Below are positions 1-58,010 of a stretch of DNA of 64,000 bases, in pieces. How positions within the stretch are numbered: position 1 is the stretch's first letter; the number at the start of each line of letters is the position of its first letter. A program made the translations under genes and the position numbers. The DNA comes from Solea solea (taxonomy: Eukaryota > Chordata > Actinopteri > Pleuronectiformes > Soleidae), in NCBI RefSeq assembly GCF_958295425.1, contig NC_081134.1, positions 3,521,840 to 3,585,839 on the forward strand, read 5' to 3'. Below the pieces are notes generated by a model that worked only from the letters and a program-made list of their open reading frames with translations, was not told the origin of the DNA and did not search any database.

Positions 1-122
1 GAGTGAGTGAATGAGTGGGTGAGACAGAGAGACAAAGGGACCCCATGGTGTGTGCAACTCCCCATTAGGTGGAGTTGTCGGAGAGGAGTTTACCCCGCAG
101 CCACACGCCGCTCACAGGATTG

Positions 123-123
<1 letters not shown>

Positions 124-161
<38 letters not shown>

Positions 162-196
162 TAGTGGAATGATAATTGACTGCACTCTGTATTGAT

Positions 197-231
<35 letters not shown>
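124..231. repeat. Two (CA)n microsatellites
   Basis: Two uninterrupted AC/CA runs, at about 124-159 and 200-231, are separated by 40 bp of unique sequence. Confidence 0.95.
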
Positions 232-232
<1 letters not shown>

Positions 233-771
233 CCCTCCCATCCCTCTTTCTATTCCCCCAATCACCCGCCTTTCACTTCACTCCCTCCCTGATTCACATT
301 CTTTTTATCCCTCCCTCCCTCCCTCCCTTCACTCACTCACCCCTCCCCCCCCGCCTCACTTCATACCTTTTGACTTTCCTCACTGACCATGACAAGCATC
401 TGTCAGTAGTTTCCCCTCCCTCCTCTTCCCGTCTCACTTCCCCTCTTGCTCCGTCGAATTGCCCCTCCCACACCTTCTCATCATCATCATCATCATCTTC
501 ACCAACAACCACCACCACCACCACCGCCTCGCTCCCACTCCCTCTCCCAGTTTCTCTCCCCTGCCTCCTCAGGTCTTGTGGGTTCCCGATGAGTTTGGTT
601 CCAGACAGAAAATCACTACCTCTCACTCTTCATCTGCTTCCCAATCTCCCCTCCTCACCTGTCACCGTCTCATTTCCGTATGCAGCAGGGGGACGCAGAC
701 ACCTCAAACACCCTCCCACCTCCCACCATTCCCTCCCTGTTTTGCCACTGCGCCCACATTTCCTTTGAAGT

Positions 772-786
772 ATGTGTGTGTGCGTG

Positions 787-824
<38 letters not shown>
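772..824. repeat. (GT)n microsatellite
   Basis: A GT run with a GCGTGCA interruption near its left end. Confidence 0.95.
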
Positions 825-827
<3 letters not shown>

Positions 828-2814
828 CTCCTGTAACAAGGGTGGATCTGCATTCTGCCTGAGCCGGGCTGGAATGTGTTTACGAGGCATCCTCGTCGTT
901 AGTGTGGGAGCTCGGCAATGCATTGCGGTGCAAACTGAGACCTACCGTGGGATGCATAATGGTAAACAATACAGTGATCTATGAGGGAATGTATGCAAGT
1001 ATGATGGAAGGTAATGACACCGGATGGGCTGTGCAGTGGAGCCAGAGTGTGGCTGTAATGGGTGTCTGCCCCTGCTGCTGTCTGAGCAGGAGAGTGTGCT
1101 GCTTCATAATTAAAGATGAAACATTTTCTAATGCAATCAGTGGGGAGTTATTAGTTTAAGCTTCAGTGAGTAGAAGAAGCCTCCAGTGTGCTTTCTGCTG
1201 CCGGCTAACCTTATGTATTAAAGGCATAGTTTGGCTGTTTTTTTTTCCTTTTTGAAGTGTAGCTGTGTGAGGTATGAACACATTATCAACACTGACTCCG
1301 CAGAGCACAAAAGCCATTTCCGTGAATCAGCCGGGGACTTGGACACTTCCTCTCACTGAGGGGAGACAGACTTTAGCCGCTTAACCAAACGCTCACCTAA
1401 TCAAACCTTTGACAAACGGGTTATCTTGTAACTTCAGAGTTTGACACAAGTGACACAAACTTACCAAATTAGGCAGTAGCTCGTGTGTTTACCCACAAGT
1501 TAAAGATACACATTATCTCTATGGAAAGGCTGTCTCACGGTGAGATACAGTGTTATCATAGGCTTTAGCATTTTATTAGACGAGCCTTTTTGTTGAGATA
1601 TACGTGTCTTAGGAGAATATAATCAACATTTGTGACTAGAGGAAGGTGTCAGTGTTGATAATGTGTTTAATCAAATAAACCTAAGCTTTCCCTCAGTCAG
1701 TTTCATCCACTTCACATCCTCTAACCTGTTGGAAGTGCATTCAAAATATGCATCTCACCGTTGTGAGAACTCCATCAGAGCATAATCACGCACTTGTGGT
1801 ACTTCAGTAGGTGAAATCCCAGGTTAATGCACTGGAATGTATTGTAAGGTGAAGACCGTTGCTGCCCTGACTTCACGTCACCTCCTCTGTGTCCAGTCCT
1901 TCCTGTTGGAGTCGTCGTGCTCGAGTGAGACCTTAACTTTTCCTTCTTTTCCACCCCCACCCTCACCCACCTCCCCCTCCTTTTACGTAGATTTATTCTT
2001 CTTAAAGATGTTTTTAGACTTTGCACAGACAATATCCAGAATGAGTGGGAGTGAATGGATGAATTATGTAAGCGCCTGCTGGATGAATATTTGAAGCTGC
2101 ATGCTGCTGGCTCACAGCCAGTCAAGTGTCCCTGACCGCAACTCCGACAAAACGCTCTACAACAGATTATTTATCCTGCCGCAAACGTGAAAATGAAAGA
2201 TTCAACAATCCAAATGAGGTTTGGTTGGTTTTTGCGTGTCGGTGTCAAGTTCTCCCACTGCTGTTGCAATAGAATTTAAATGATTTAAATGTTTTCTTTG
2301 CATTTTTCTGAACTGGAAGACGGTCGCTGTAAACGTGCCGTCGATTTCATATTTGTGTAATTTGAAAATGACATTCTTTGAACCGCTCATAAATGTCATT
2401 GCTGAGAACCTGTGTAAGAAGTAGTGACACTGGGGAGTAAACTTGATGTGCAACGCCCAATTAACAAGTAACAATGTTGATATTTGATGCACATTGATGA
2501 TCGTATTAATCACCAATATGGACAACGATATTGTGATGAATCAATTAGCCATTTGGCCAAAAAAAAAAAAGAGTCAAACATGTAGATGTTGCTGTTTATG
2601 GAACCCCAAAACGACGAGGTCTTTAATCGTCTTGTTTTGAACGAGCACATAAAATTAAAACAAGGCCGTGTTTGCATTTTTAAATGTAAAATCTGAAAAC
2701 TTGTTTCCATTGAATCAAAACACTCGACGCGACGATCAGAATAGTTTAGTTAATTCATTTAGTTTATAAGGAGGAAAAGAACAATCGTAGTATAATAATA
2801 ATAGCGATCAGAAT

Positions 2815-3069
2815 TAAAGCTGAAATGATTAATCGATTAATCGATTTCTAAATTAATCGACAACTATTTTGATATTTCTTTGCTCTGGATAACAAAGAAA
2901 TCATTAAAAGTCAATCATTTTGGTTTGTGGACGAAACGAGACATTTGAGAACATCATCATTTCCAGGTTTTACAAACACCGATCAACATTTTTTATGGAC
3001 CAAACGATTAATTGAGAAAATAATCGACAGATTAATCGATTATGAAAAGAATCGTTAGCTGCAGCTCTA
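2815..3069 (+). mobile_element. hAT-type MITE with perfect 8-bp target duplication
   Basis: The element starts TAAAGCTG and ends CAGCTCTA, forming imperfect terminal inverted repeats. It is flanked on both sides by ATCAGAAT (2807-2814 and 3070-3077), an 8-bp target-site duplication typical of hAT transposition. The inside is rich in ATTAATCGAT motifs and has no coding capacity. It belongs to the same family as 23344-23674. Confidence 0.85.
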
Positions 3070-3198
3070 ATCAGAATCGTGACGAAGGCAGATGTAAGAT
3101 ATGTCCATGTTGATACTTTGTCCCAACTCTAAAACTTGATGTAATGTTAACAAGGTCAAAGTTAAAGATCATTTCAAATATTATCTATCAAAACCAGA

Positions 3199-3201
<3 letters not shown>

Positions 3202-3252
<51 letters not shown>
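3202..3252. repeat. (GT)n microsatellite
   Basis: About 25 uninterrupted GT units. Confidence 0.95.
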
Positions 3253-3254
<2 letters not shown>

Positions 3255-3674
3255 TATTGATCAATTGTCTCTCAGTTGTCACAGGTGTATGGAGCCAGTC
3301 TGCCACTGTGTCCCATCCTAACGCATGGTTACCTGTTTTGTCACCCCCTTACAGCTCTGGACACCGCCCCCTCTCACTTGCTACCCCCTCCCCTAAAAGG
3401 ACTGTCTCTCTACCTCCTCACCCCTCTCTGTCTCTCCGTATGTCTGTCTCTCTCTGTCTCTCTTCTCCCCCTAAATGTGTTTTTTTCTCTCCTCTTCACA
3501 CAGCTCCCACCCACCGTGCTAACCCCCCCATCTCTCATCCCCTCACCGCTAACCCGCCCATCTCATCCGTCCGTCCCTACCTCGTTGTCCTCTATCTCCC
3601 TGACGCTCCTTTCCTCCTGAAGTGACTCTCCTCCCCTGTTCTCCACCCGACCCCCTCTCCCTCCTCCCCCACAG

Positions 3675-3761
3675 GGCCCCGCGCCTCCCGCTGACCCCTC
3701 CAAGGTGAAGGCGTCTGTCTCGGAAAAGAAGAAGCAGGAGTCTCGCAAGGATAAGAAATAG
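3675..3761 (+). CDS. mpz: Myelin protein zero (P0), last coding exon (partial gene)
   Basis: This exon follows a pyrimidine-rich acceptor ending CCCACAG and starts in phase 0. It encodes 28 residues and a TAG stop. The tail reads VSEKKKQESRKDKK, nearly the same as the mammalian P0 C-terminus, which has SEKK and ends ESRKDKK. P0 is the single-Ig-domain adhesion protein that compacts myelin; this end is the basic cytoplasmic tail that contacts the opposing membrane. The GPAPPADPSK stretch at the exon start does not match mammalian P0 in my recollection. The Ig domain, transmembrane exon and the preceding tail exon were not found in 1-3674, so they probably lie outside the window. Linkage to sdhc, which is next to MPZ in human, supports the call. 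The open frame continues past the stop (next entry). Confidence 0.85.
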   Translation, partial: GPAPPADPSKVKASVSEKKKQESRKDKK

Positions 3762-4043
3762 GATACGGGGAGGGGCTGGGGCGGGCTCGCCAGTCGGCTA
3801 CTCCAGCCCATGCGCCAGGTGGTGGTGTGGGCCCGGCCCAGTGAGCAGCAGAGAACCGTAGTGAGAAAGGCAGAGAGGGTCGGGGGAGGAGGGGAGGAGG
3901 GCTCGGGCCGGGTGCTGATGACCATTGATTTGGAGCTGATCCGCAAAAACGGGGAGGAGGGGCCCCGCAGCGAGGCAAGGACGGGGAAGCCCAAAGCGCC
4001 CGGCTTCCTGTCCCGCCTCGCCAACCAGCTCACCTTCAATTAA
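3762..4043 (+). CDS. mpz: Putative stop-readthrough extension of mpz (L-MPZ-like), 93 codons
   Basis: The frame that ends at the TAG (3759-3761) stays open for 93 more codons, up to a TAA at 4041-4043. Mammalian MPZ makes a minor larger form, L-MPZ, by readthrough of its stop codon, adding roughly 60 residues. The extension here ends with a block RVLMTIDLELIRKNGEEGPR, a basic proline-containing stretch, and LSRLANQLTFN. From memory the human extension has VMVIEMELRKDEQSPELRP followed by a basic serine/proline stretch and an asparagine/leucine-rich end, so the spacing and character agree. The first part (3762-3900) is arginine- and glycine-rich and less similar. The base after the stop is G, so the CUA readthrough motif is absent. 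An in-frame ATG occurs at 3810, but separate initiation is unlikely. Translation by readthrough is inferred, not shown. Confidence 0.65.
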   Translation, partial: DTGRGWGGLASRLLQPMRQVVVWARPSEQQRTVVRKAERVGGGGEEGSGRVLMTIDLELIRKNGEEGPRSEARTGKPKAPGFLSRLANQLTFN

Positions 4044-4180
4044 TAGACAGGCGGGGGGGAGGGGGAGGAAGCTCTGGAGGATAAGAGAGTGGGAAGTCTA
4101 CCGAGGAGTCCAACCACAAGCCTACTTTACAGCCACCACAATGGCAGTCCCTGAATAAACGAGTCAAATCATATCTGCTC
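4044..4180 (+). other. mpz: mpz 3' UTR end with polyadenylation signal
   Basis: AATAAA at 4154-4159 is the first canonical signal after the mpz stop codons, about 110 bp past the TAA. Cleavage would be expected near 4170-4185. The exact 3' end is not determined; another AATAAA-containing stretch occurs near 7173. Confidence 0.55.
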
Positions 4181-5421
4181 CTGTCTCGCGCCATGCAGCC
4201 GCGATGTCGTGATAATCTCTTACACCAGCCGCCACGTGCGGTACTTTTGTCAGGTCATAAGATATGCCAGTCGAGGCAAGGCCCTCTGAGATGGTTGGGT
4301 TTGATAGCAGAACCTAAAAAAAGCTGCTCCTTGGCTTTTGCCTCTTTGTGGTTCCTCTCATTGTGATCCTATCCTCTGAAACAGCTTCCTCCAAGTGTGT
4401 CCGATACGCATCACAGGTCCCCAGCTGCAGGGACAAGCCAATTTACTTTTTTTCTCCCTTCTTCTCCTCCTTCCCGAAAGTGACGTTTCAAACTCTACCA
4501 TTCTCCCCTCACACTTCCTTTTTTTCTCACTCTTCCTCCTCTTCCACTGTGAATTTCCTGACTTTCTTGTTAATTCCAATTACAGAGGTGATTTAAATGC
4601 TAACTGCTCTATCCTCTTTCTCTCTCACCTCCCTCCCCTCTGTTCTTCCTTCTCTTTCTCCTGTAGATAAAGGTCTGACTTCTCCATGACTGCCTCCACT
4701 CCTCTAGTCTGCTCCCTCCTTTTCTGCCCAGCCTGACGCTACCCCCATTATTTCCCATTATCTCGACTCTTTCAAGACAGCACTGGCTGTAAGAACAGTC
4801 CTTTATTAGTGGACGCGGTGTCAAATCTTTTATTTATTTATTTAATTATTATAATTTTTTTTTACAGCATTTGGTCAGAGGCCCTGTATGTATGCGCTCA
4901 TCGGGCAAACGGTAAAAGTTTTTTTAAGGCCTAACTCTGCACATAACTTCCGTGTGAGGGAGCTGAGAAACGCCTGCGTCGCTCAGAGTCTCCTGAATCT
5001 TCCCCTGTCTTCATGTTTACGACAGTGAGTGCACTCTGGACTTCAGATGGAGAAAAACATAGACGGAGAGGGAGGGAGAGGAGAGAGCAGGGGGGGGGGG
5101 ACACGGGGGGGTAGCAGAGGAGAAATACGATTCCTGCTCTCAGCCGGCATAGATAGAGGTTCAAGCCCTCAAGCCTCCGGGTGATTCAATCCTCTCACAT
5201 TTGAGCTAATGGAGGTTGTCGCTGTGTCCCTGCCCTGGCTAAAGGCGGCTATTTCTGGCCCTATGAGAGCGTACGAGCTTACTGTAACAGCTGCACATTT
5301 TTCAGCCGGCAGGGGGAGGGTGTGAGAGAGGGAGAGAGAGGAGTAGAGCAGGTGATGGGGAGGGGAGGGGAGGGGAGGCTGTCCGCTGTTGACTCGACGG
5401 CCGGCGACTGACAACCTGGAA

Positions 5422-5444
5422 TGACGTCATGGCCCCCGGGGGCC
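5422..5444. promoter_or_regulatory. Full CRE palindrome next to a 14-bp GC palindrome
   Basis: The consensus CRE TGACGTCA (5422-5429) is one base away from the perfect palindrome GGCCCCCGGGGGCC (5431-5444), in a GC-rich island inside an AT-rich region. A CREB/ATF-bound enhancer or promoter is possible. No transcript start is evident, so function is inferred. Confidence 0.4.
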
Positions 5445-5729
5445 GGCGGCTGCTCTCAGGAGTCTGACAAAAGGCTTTACAGGAAGAGGTGCAGCTTCTG
5501 TGCTCCCACTTATTTGAGGTCCAGTTAATCCACTCACACGTTTCTCCTTCTCCAGCCCAGAGCTAATTATTTTTGCGCATGCTGGTAACCAGATATCTCT
5601 CTCCACATCTCTCTCTCTCTCTCTCTCTCCCCCTCCCCTGCCTCCTCTGCCGTCTTCACTCCTCTCTTATTCACTCCTCATCTCAGCACCCATCTTGGGA
5701 TTCATCTCCTCCCATTTCGAACCAGTGTT

Positions 5730-5732
<3 letters not shown>

Positions 5733-5775
<43 letters not shown>
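5733..5775. repeat. (CT)n microsatellite
   Basis: About 21 CT units; a shorter CT run lies at 5609-5628. Confidence 0.95.
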
Positions 5776-5779
<4 letters not shown>

Positions 5780-6064
5780 TCCGTCCCTTATCTCTTCCTC
5801 TTCCTGTCGTCTATAGTGACTCTTACTCTGCATTATTCCCCCCCCCACACACAGAAAAGGTCCATATAAAATCCACCCTTTAAGTCATCTCCTTATCTGA
5901 CGTCCAGGCCTACAAGCTCCTCGCTCCTCTGTCCTTCCTCCTCCTCCTCCTCCTCCACCACGCCCTTCTTCTTGTCTTACTCAAACTCGACGACAGACAT
6001 CTGTCTCATCCTCACTTTTGATCATGTGATCGACACATGCCCTCTCTCTTGCCCTTCAAAATGC

Positions 6065-6086
6065 ACCCCCCCCCCCCCCCCCCCCC
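6065..6086. repeat. Poly-C tract
   Basis: An uninterrupted run of about 22 C. Confidence 0.95.
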
Positions 6087-7873
6087 GCCCAGTCAGCCCT
6101 CCTTCCATCGACCCTTTTTACTGTCTTACTTCTGCTGGTTTGAATGCCACAGTGCTCACCTCTGCCCCCAACTGGCAAAGGAAGGAAACACATGAGCATA
6201 AAATCCGCCTTTACTTGTCACTGAAGACAGAAACTTATAATCTAGCTAGCTCTTCTCTGGTCGCAAATACCGACGTGTGTTTTATGTATATGTGTGTCTA
6301 TTTAAAGATTTGATATAAAGCAGTATATCTACCCTAAGTAAAGCCTTGTTTTGTTTTTTTTGTTTGACATGTTAATGTAGGGAAGGGGAAGTGATGTAAT
6401 TGCAGTTATATTTCTGACCTTGTGTGTTATGGACGGTACTGTGTGGCTGCGTCTTTGGCGCGCGTTGAACTCCGAGGTGAATGGAATTCGTTCGATTGGC
6501 CTCAGATTCAGCGCAAAACGTCGCAGGGGAGGGATATAAAAAAAAAAAAAGAAAGAGGGGAGGATGGTGCATGCTGTGGGAGAATGCTTTTGGAGGAAAA
6601 GGCTTATCTGGTGTGTTTAGCCAAGCCAGAAATCCATATGTATCACTACAGATAGTCTGCTCTCTCCCCCCCCCCCCGGAGCTTTCTTTTAAAGGTGCTC
6701 CTTCCCTGAGCCAAAGATGGATTGCGATCTGCGTGCTTGATATGCAGGGTGGATAGTGTCGACTTGAATGTTCCTTTAAAATTCATAGCAGGAATGGAGG
6801 TGCTAAAAAAAACAACCCACATCTTTATAACTGTAGATCTGTTCCACTAGTCGCTGTTTAACTATCCAATCAAACGGATACGTTGGAATGTTTTCTCCTT
6901 TGTTGCAGCAAAGCCACACAGACACCTGACATAAGACAGCATTAAAATGCCTTTTAAACTGTTTTTGTTCGTCTGTATTATGACCTGTATTAGCCACAGT
7001 TGTAGAATAACATCCCTTTATTTCAAGTGATTGAGCTTCTTGCATTTTTGGTTGTTCTTTTTGTTGTTTTTGTTGGTTTTTTTTTTTTTTACATTTATTT
7101 TAATGCTTGTGGTAATTCCAGAGCACTAACAACATTTGATGACTCTGTATAATATGTTGTAAAGAGGACGTAAATAAAAATTTAAAGCCCCCAACCGCAG
7201 CTGTTATCAACAGGAGACCAAATAAACCCAGCTGAAAATGTCTGCAGCTGTGTCTCTTTCACTTCCACACCCCCGACCACAGTGCACATCTGTCAGTGAC
7301 GCACTTTTAAAACAGAGAGATTGTTTCCAAAGTGAGAGATCCACTTTTTGAAATAAGAGAATACTCTGATGGCAGGCAAGAAAAGGAGGACTCATTATAA
7401 TAGCGCCAGCCTGATTATTATCTGAATACATTTGCATGCATAATAGGAACATTTGAGAGGATGTAATCTGGAGACATTAATGACGACCAGGTGCTTTTGC
7501 TTTTTCATACAAAGAGTCCAACGTTAAAAAAAATGGAACTTCATTGGGCACGTTTGCCACGCAACCCGAGCACACCGCGACGATGACCAGCCGCAAAAGA
7601 AATACTTAGCCACCGTTTACAACCTTTTCACATTTAAAAAGGGTGACGCGATGAGGTGTCATTTCCAAAGAAAGCTTAATATTTCTGACATAAATTGCAG
7701 GAGCAGTTCAGTGAGCATACATAACCTTTCCACAAAATGCTCTACTTCATATTCAGTTACGCTCAACAGTACAAGCGCGAGTCTTTAACTTATGCCCACC
7801 AGCCTGCTCGGCTGGATGAATCACCGAGGACCGAGCGCCGCTGTCCGTCCATGGCGGATTTGATGCGGAAGGC

Positions 7874-8462
7874 AAAGTACAAAAAATACTCAAGTATCCG
7901 TCTTGTATAAAGAACATAAAGGGGTTTCTTGAGTAAAAGTACAAGTATGTTACCAGAAAATGTCTTTGGCAGAAGTTGAAGTCACTGTTTTATAATATTT
8001 ACTTAAGTAAAAGTCTTAAAGTATATGACATTTGCCGTACTTAAGTATGAAAAGGCATTTCCTGATATAAAATGTACTTAAGGTTTAAAAAAGTGAGGAT
8101 TAAGTAAAGATTGAGCCATGGTGGTTCAGTGGTAGGGCGAGTTGCCTTTCAACTGGAAGGTTGAGAGTTCAATTCCTGGCTCTGCTACTCTATATGTCCT
8201 TAAGCAAAGACACTTAACACCATGTTGCAGTGTGTGAATGGTGAAACTGTGTAGTGTGAAAGCAGCTACACATCAAGACGAGGAAAGCTCTATATAAATA
8301 CAGACCATAATACCAACTCCTCTAATGATTTTATTTGGTAGTAACGAGTAACAAAGAGATTAAGAGGAAATATAGTGGAGTAAAAGTTGCTAGAAATACA
8401 AATAACAAAGTACAGATACGTGAATTATGTACTTAAGTACAGTAACAAAGTTTTTGTACTTT
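7874..8462 (+). mobile_element. Composite repeat: inverted-repeat element containing a tRNA-like SINE (copy A)
   Basis: The outer part starts AAAGTACAAAAA and ends TTTTTGTACTTT, with many ACTTAAGTAAAAGT-type motifs on both arms. The middle (about 8113-8300) is tRNA-like, with an A-box-like GGTGGTTCAGTGGTAG at 8120-8135 and a B-box-like GAGTTCAATTCC near 8165-8176. A second copy with the same outer-inner-outer order lies at 56703-57204, so the two parts have moved as one unit. I found no clear target duplication. Confidence 0.7.
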
Positions 8463-9547
8463 GTTACATTACAACACCGCTCAGTATTGTGTGTAGAATT
8501 TTATGTTTCCTCTAAAATAAAACAAAAACTCACCTCTGAATGTGACAGATTATTGTGTTTATTATTGTATTGTGTCTTATTGCAAATGTACTGTATTATT
8601 ATTATTGTAATCATTTCTTATTCCAAACTAAGATCATTCTCGTATCCATGTCTCAGCCTCACGTGCACAACTCTGCATTCACACGTCTGTCACACTGCAT
8701 TATCAAACATCTTCATTTCACACCTGTATTGCTATTAAAGGATTGTTTTTTCTTTTGTTTCGTTTTTTTTAAATGCAGCTCACACGTGCACCAGTTTTAC
8801 TTTGTTAGTGTTTGATGCCACGAATAAAAATGGAATAATGAGTGAAAAGTATACTGATAACTCTGACACCTGCCAGGTGTGCGACATGTGCTTAGAAAAC
8901 TTAGAAAGTGTGAGAATCTTTGCCCATCATTACTTTTCCCTGTGACAAGTGAGTGAGTGTGTGTGTGTGTGTCAATGAAGACAATGAATAGCCTAATAAT
9001 AGCAGTATTTCCCAAAATGATAAACTGTAATTCCTCAAGGGGAGGTTTTTGTTCCCTGGATTTTCAGCTTCATGTATGTGTAAAATTATGTATCGACAGC
9101 AGGTTTAGAACATTACGTGTAATTTAATTTTGTAGGAACGTAAAGAATAATTGTAGAAATAGAAAAAAACACTGACTTATTACGCAACCACGTCGCTGAC
9201 ACATGCACAATGTAGTGAGGTCAGCTGGGTTTTAATGTGCATCGTGTTCCTTTACTACTTTTTTAGAGTTTACAATCTTAATTTAAGCCAGGACTGAGAG
9301 TCACAGTTGAGCCAAATAAGATTAGCTTTCTGTTCCTGTTGTCTCATTTAATGTGGGGACACAGTTATAGAATGAAAACACGGCATTTCCTTCAGTTTTC
9401 TTAAGTGTTGCAGTTGCAAAAACAGAACGTTTTATTTAAACCGGGGAAAGTGACTCAGAGATGAGCCCAGCTTCCTCTTTCTGTTGCCTTTTTCCTTCTA
9501 CATCATGATAAATCTTGAATTTAGGCCTCTGTGTTTGTCTATTATTT

Positions 9548-9630
9548 GTCAATTGACCTAATCCCAAATATTTTTGGACTGTGGGACGAAACCAGAGAAC
9601 CTGCGTCTTTTTGCTGCAAAAACAAAATTA
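9548..9630 (+). repeat. Fragment of a common teleost interspersed repeat
   Basis: It matches the core of the repeats at 14810-15140 and 51895-52195: a CCTAATCCC stretch, then TTTTTGGACTGTGGGA, then AAACCAGAGAACC. Confidence 0.6.
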
Positions 9631-10159
9631 AAAAGATTTTAGAAATCTGCTGCAAAATGGGACAAAAACAGCCTGTGAGGAGACTTTACAGAGACACTGT
9701 AAAGTAACAGGAGCCAAAAGCATGAAATCTAGGTACCGTATGTGTGAGCGAGTGAGAGAACACTTGGTATCGTGCTCTGACACGGGATCATTTGTAGCAT
9801 CTGTTGCGTCGGCGCGGTGGCGATGACCTGCCTTATGTTACAAATGTGTTGGATTTTCAACAAACTGCAGCATTGAATGCAAACGTAAAGGGGGAGAAAA
9901 AAACCCACCATCACCACCACACACTTGAACAGTTGATCTTTGAGACACAGTTAAGCAGCTGTATCACAGCAGATCTATCATACCTGAGGATTCTGTGTGT
10001 CCTCAGACTCCAAACAGCTGGACACTGTGTCTCCTTTTCATTTTAAATCGCCCTCATTATCATACTTATTACAGCTACTGTATGTTATGTCCAGAGCAAA
10101 ATTTCATTTGCTGCGTTGACAGCAGTGATTGATGGGCTGTTGTTCTCTACTGGGGCTGT

Positions 10160-10223
10160 ATGTGTGTGTGTGTGTGTGTGTGTGGTACCAGCAGGTGCAG
10201 GTGTACACACACACACACACACA
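10160..10223. repeat. (GT)n and (CA)n pair
   Basis: GT run 10160-10184 and CA run 10205-10223, in opposite sense and 20 bp apart, so they could form a hairpin in RNA or single-stranded DNA. Confidence 0.9.
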
Positions 10224-10440
10224 TTTTGTGTTTGTCGTGGTGCCTGGTGCAGAGAAGCTGTGGGGTGGAGAGTGGGGGGTGTACACGGCTCAGGTTACCC
10301 TGACGTTTGGTGTCGGGGTTGCCAGGCCCCAAAAAAAGCCACCAGTGTCTTCCACACGTGTGGGGGGGAAGGAGGTCTCATCTGTGGCCCCCAGAGCACC
10401 GTCCTTCACATTATAACCCGCCGACGTCTGGACATCCAGC

Positions 10441-57655
<47,215 letters not shown>

Positions 57656-58010
57656 CATTCATGAAATGTCTGTTGGCATTGTGTCTGTGAGTGAGCGTGT
57701 GTGGCTGTGTGTGTGGCTGTAGTTGTGTGTGTCTATGTCAGTTGTACTTTTGCATGGATCAGTTCACATATCTGATTATTGTAAGAAGAAACTGCTGAAA
57801 ATATGCTCCTGATGGTGATTTTAGTTGCTCTGTTTTTGTTGTTGTTTTCTCTGAAAATGTTTCCAGCAGAACAATCGTGATGCACACATCCGTGTCTTAA
57901 GATAAACTATTGCCAAAGTGATGTATTGTGGCCTGTTAAGCCTGTTATAGAAATAGCAAATGTCATTCATCATGAAATGCACGAAATAAAATGATTTTCA
58001 GAATATGTCT
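57656..58010 (+). other. atp1a2: atp1a2 3' UTR with polyadenylation signal
   Basis: AATAAA at 57985-57990, about 330 bp past the stop, is the first canonical signal. A GT-rich stretch lies just after the stop. The end is inferred to be near 58005. Confidence 0.65.

Larger units (their letters stand above)
1..3674. other. Non-coding, microsatellite-rich stretch (probable mpz intron or upstream)
   Basis: I find no convincing coding exon here. The stretch holds CA/GT repeats, ACC/ATC trinucleotide runs, long CT-rich tracts near 230-560 and 3340-3660, and one hAT-type MITE (2815-3069). Because it ends at the acceptor of the last mpz exon, it is most likely the last mpz intron, although I could not find the preceding exon. 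Confidence 0.5.
4181..10440. other. Spacer between mpz and atp1a2
   Basis: No supported gene was found. It contains CT and C homopolymer tracts, a CRE-plus-palindrome element (5422-5444), a composite MITE/SINE repeat (7874-8462), a small fragment of a common teleost repeat (9548-9630), and CA/GT runs near 10160-10223. Part of the region just before 10441 must be atp1a2 5' UTR and promoter. I cannot place its start; TTATAA at 10411-10416 is too close to the ATG to serve as a TATA box for it. Confidence 0.6.

Noticed and set aside
65..386. Open frames made of Val-Cys or Thr-His repeats
   Set aside because: They are translations of CA/GT microsatellites, not proteins. The same applies to frames near 772, 3203, 10116, 43299 and 14513.
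560..700. Possible mpz exon after CTGCCTCCTCAG (558) or ATTTCCGTATGCAG (683)
   Set aside because: The acceptors look acceptable, but the translated sequences do not resemble the P0 tail (no RQ.PVLYAMLD-type block) and have no matching donor.
3203..3625. 140-codon frame just before the mpz exon
   Set aside because: Low-complexity Ser/Pro/Leu translation of a GT repeat plus pyrimidine-rich intron; no family match.
8113..8180. A tRNA gene on the + strand
   Set aside because: A- and B-box-like motifs are present but no cloverleaf can be closed, and the segment is part of a two-copy SINE-like repeat.
10411..10416. TTATAA as the atp1a2 TATA box
   Set aside because: It is only about 25 bp before the ATG, so transcription would start at or after the start codon.
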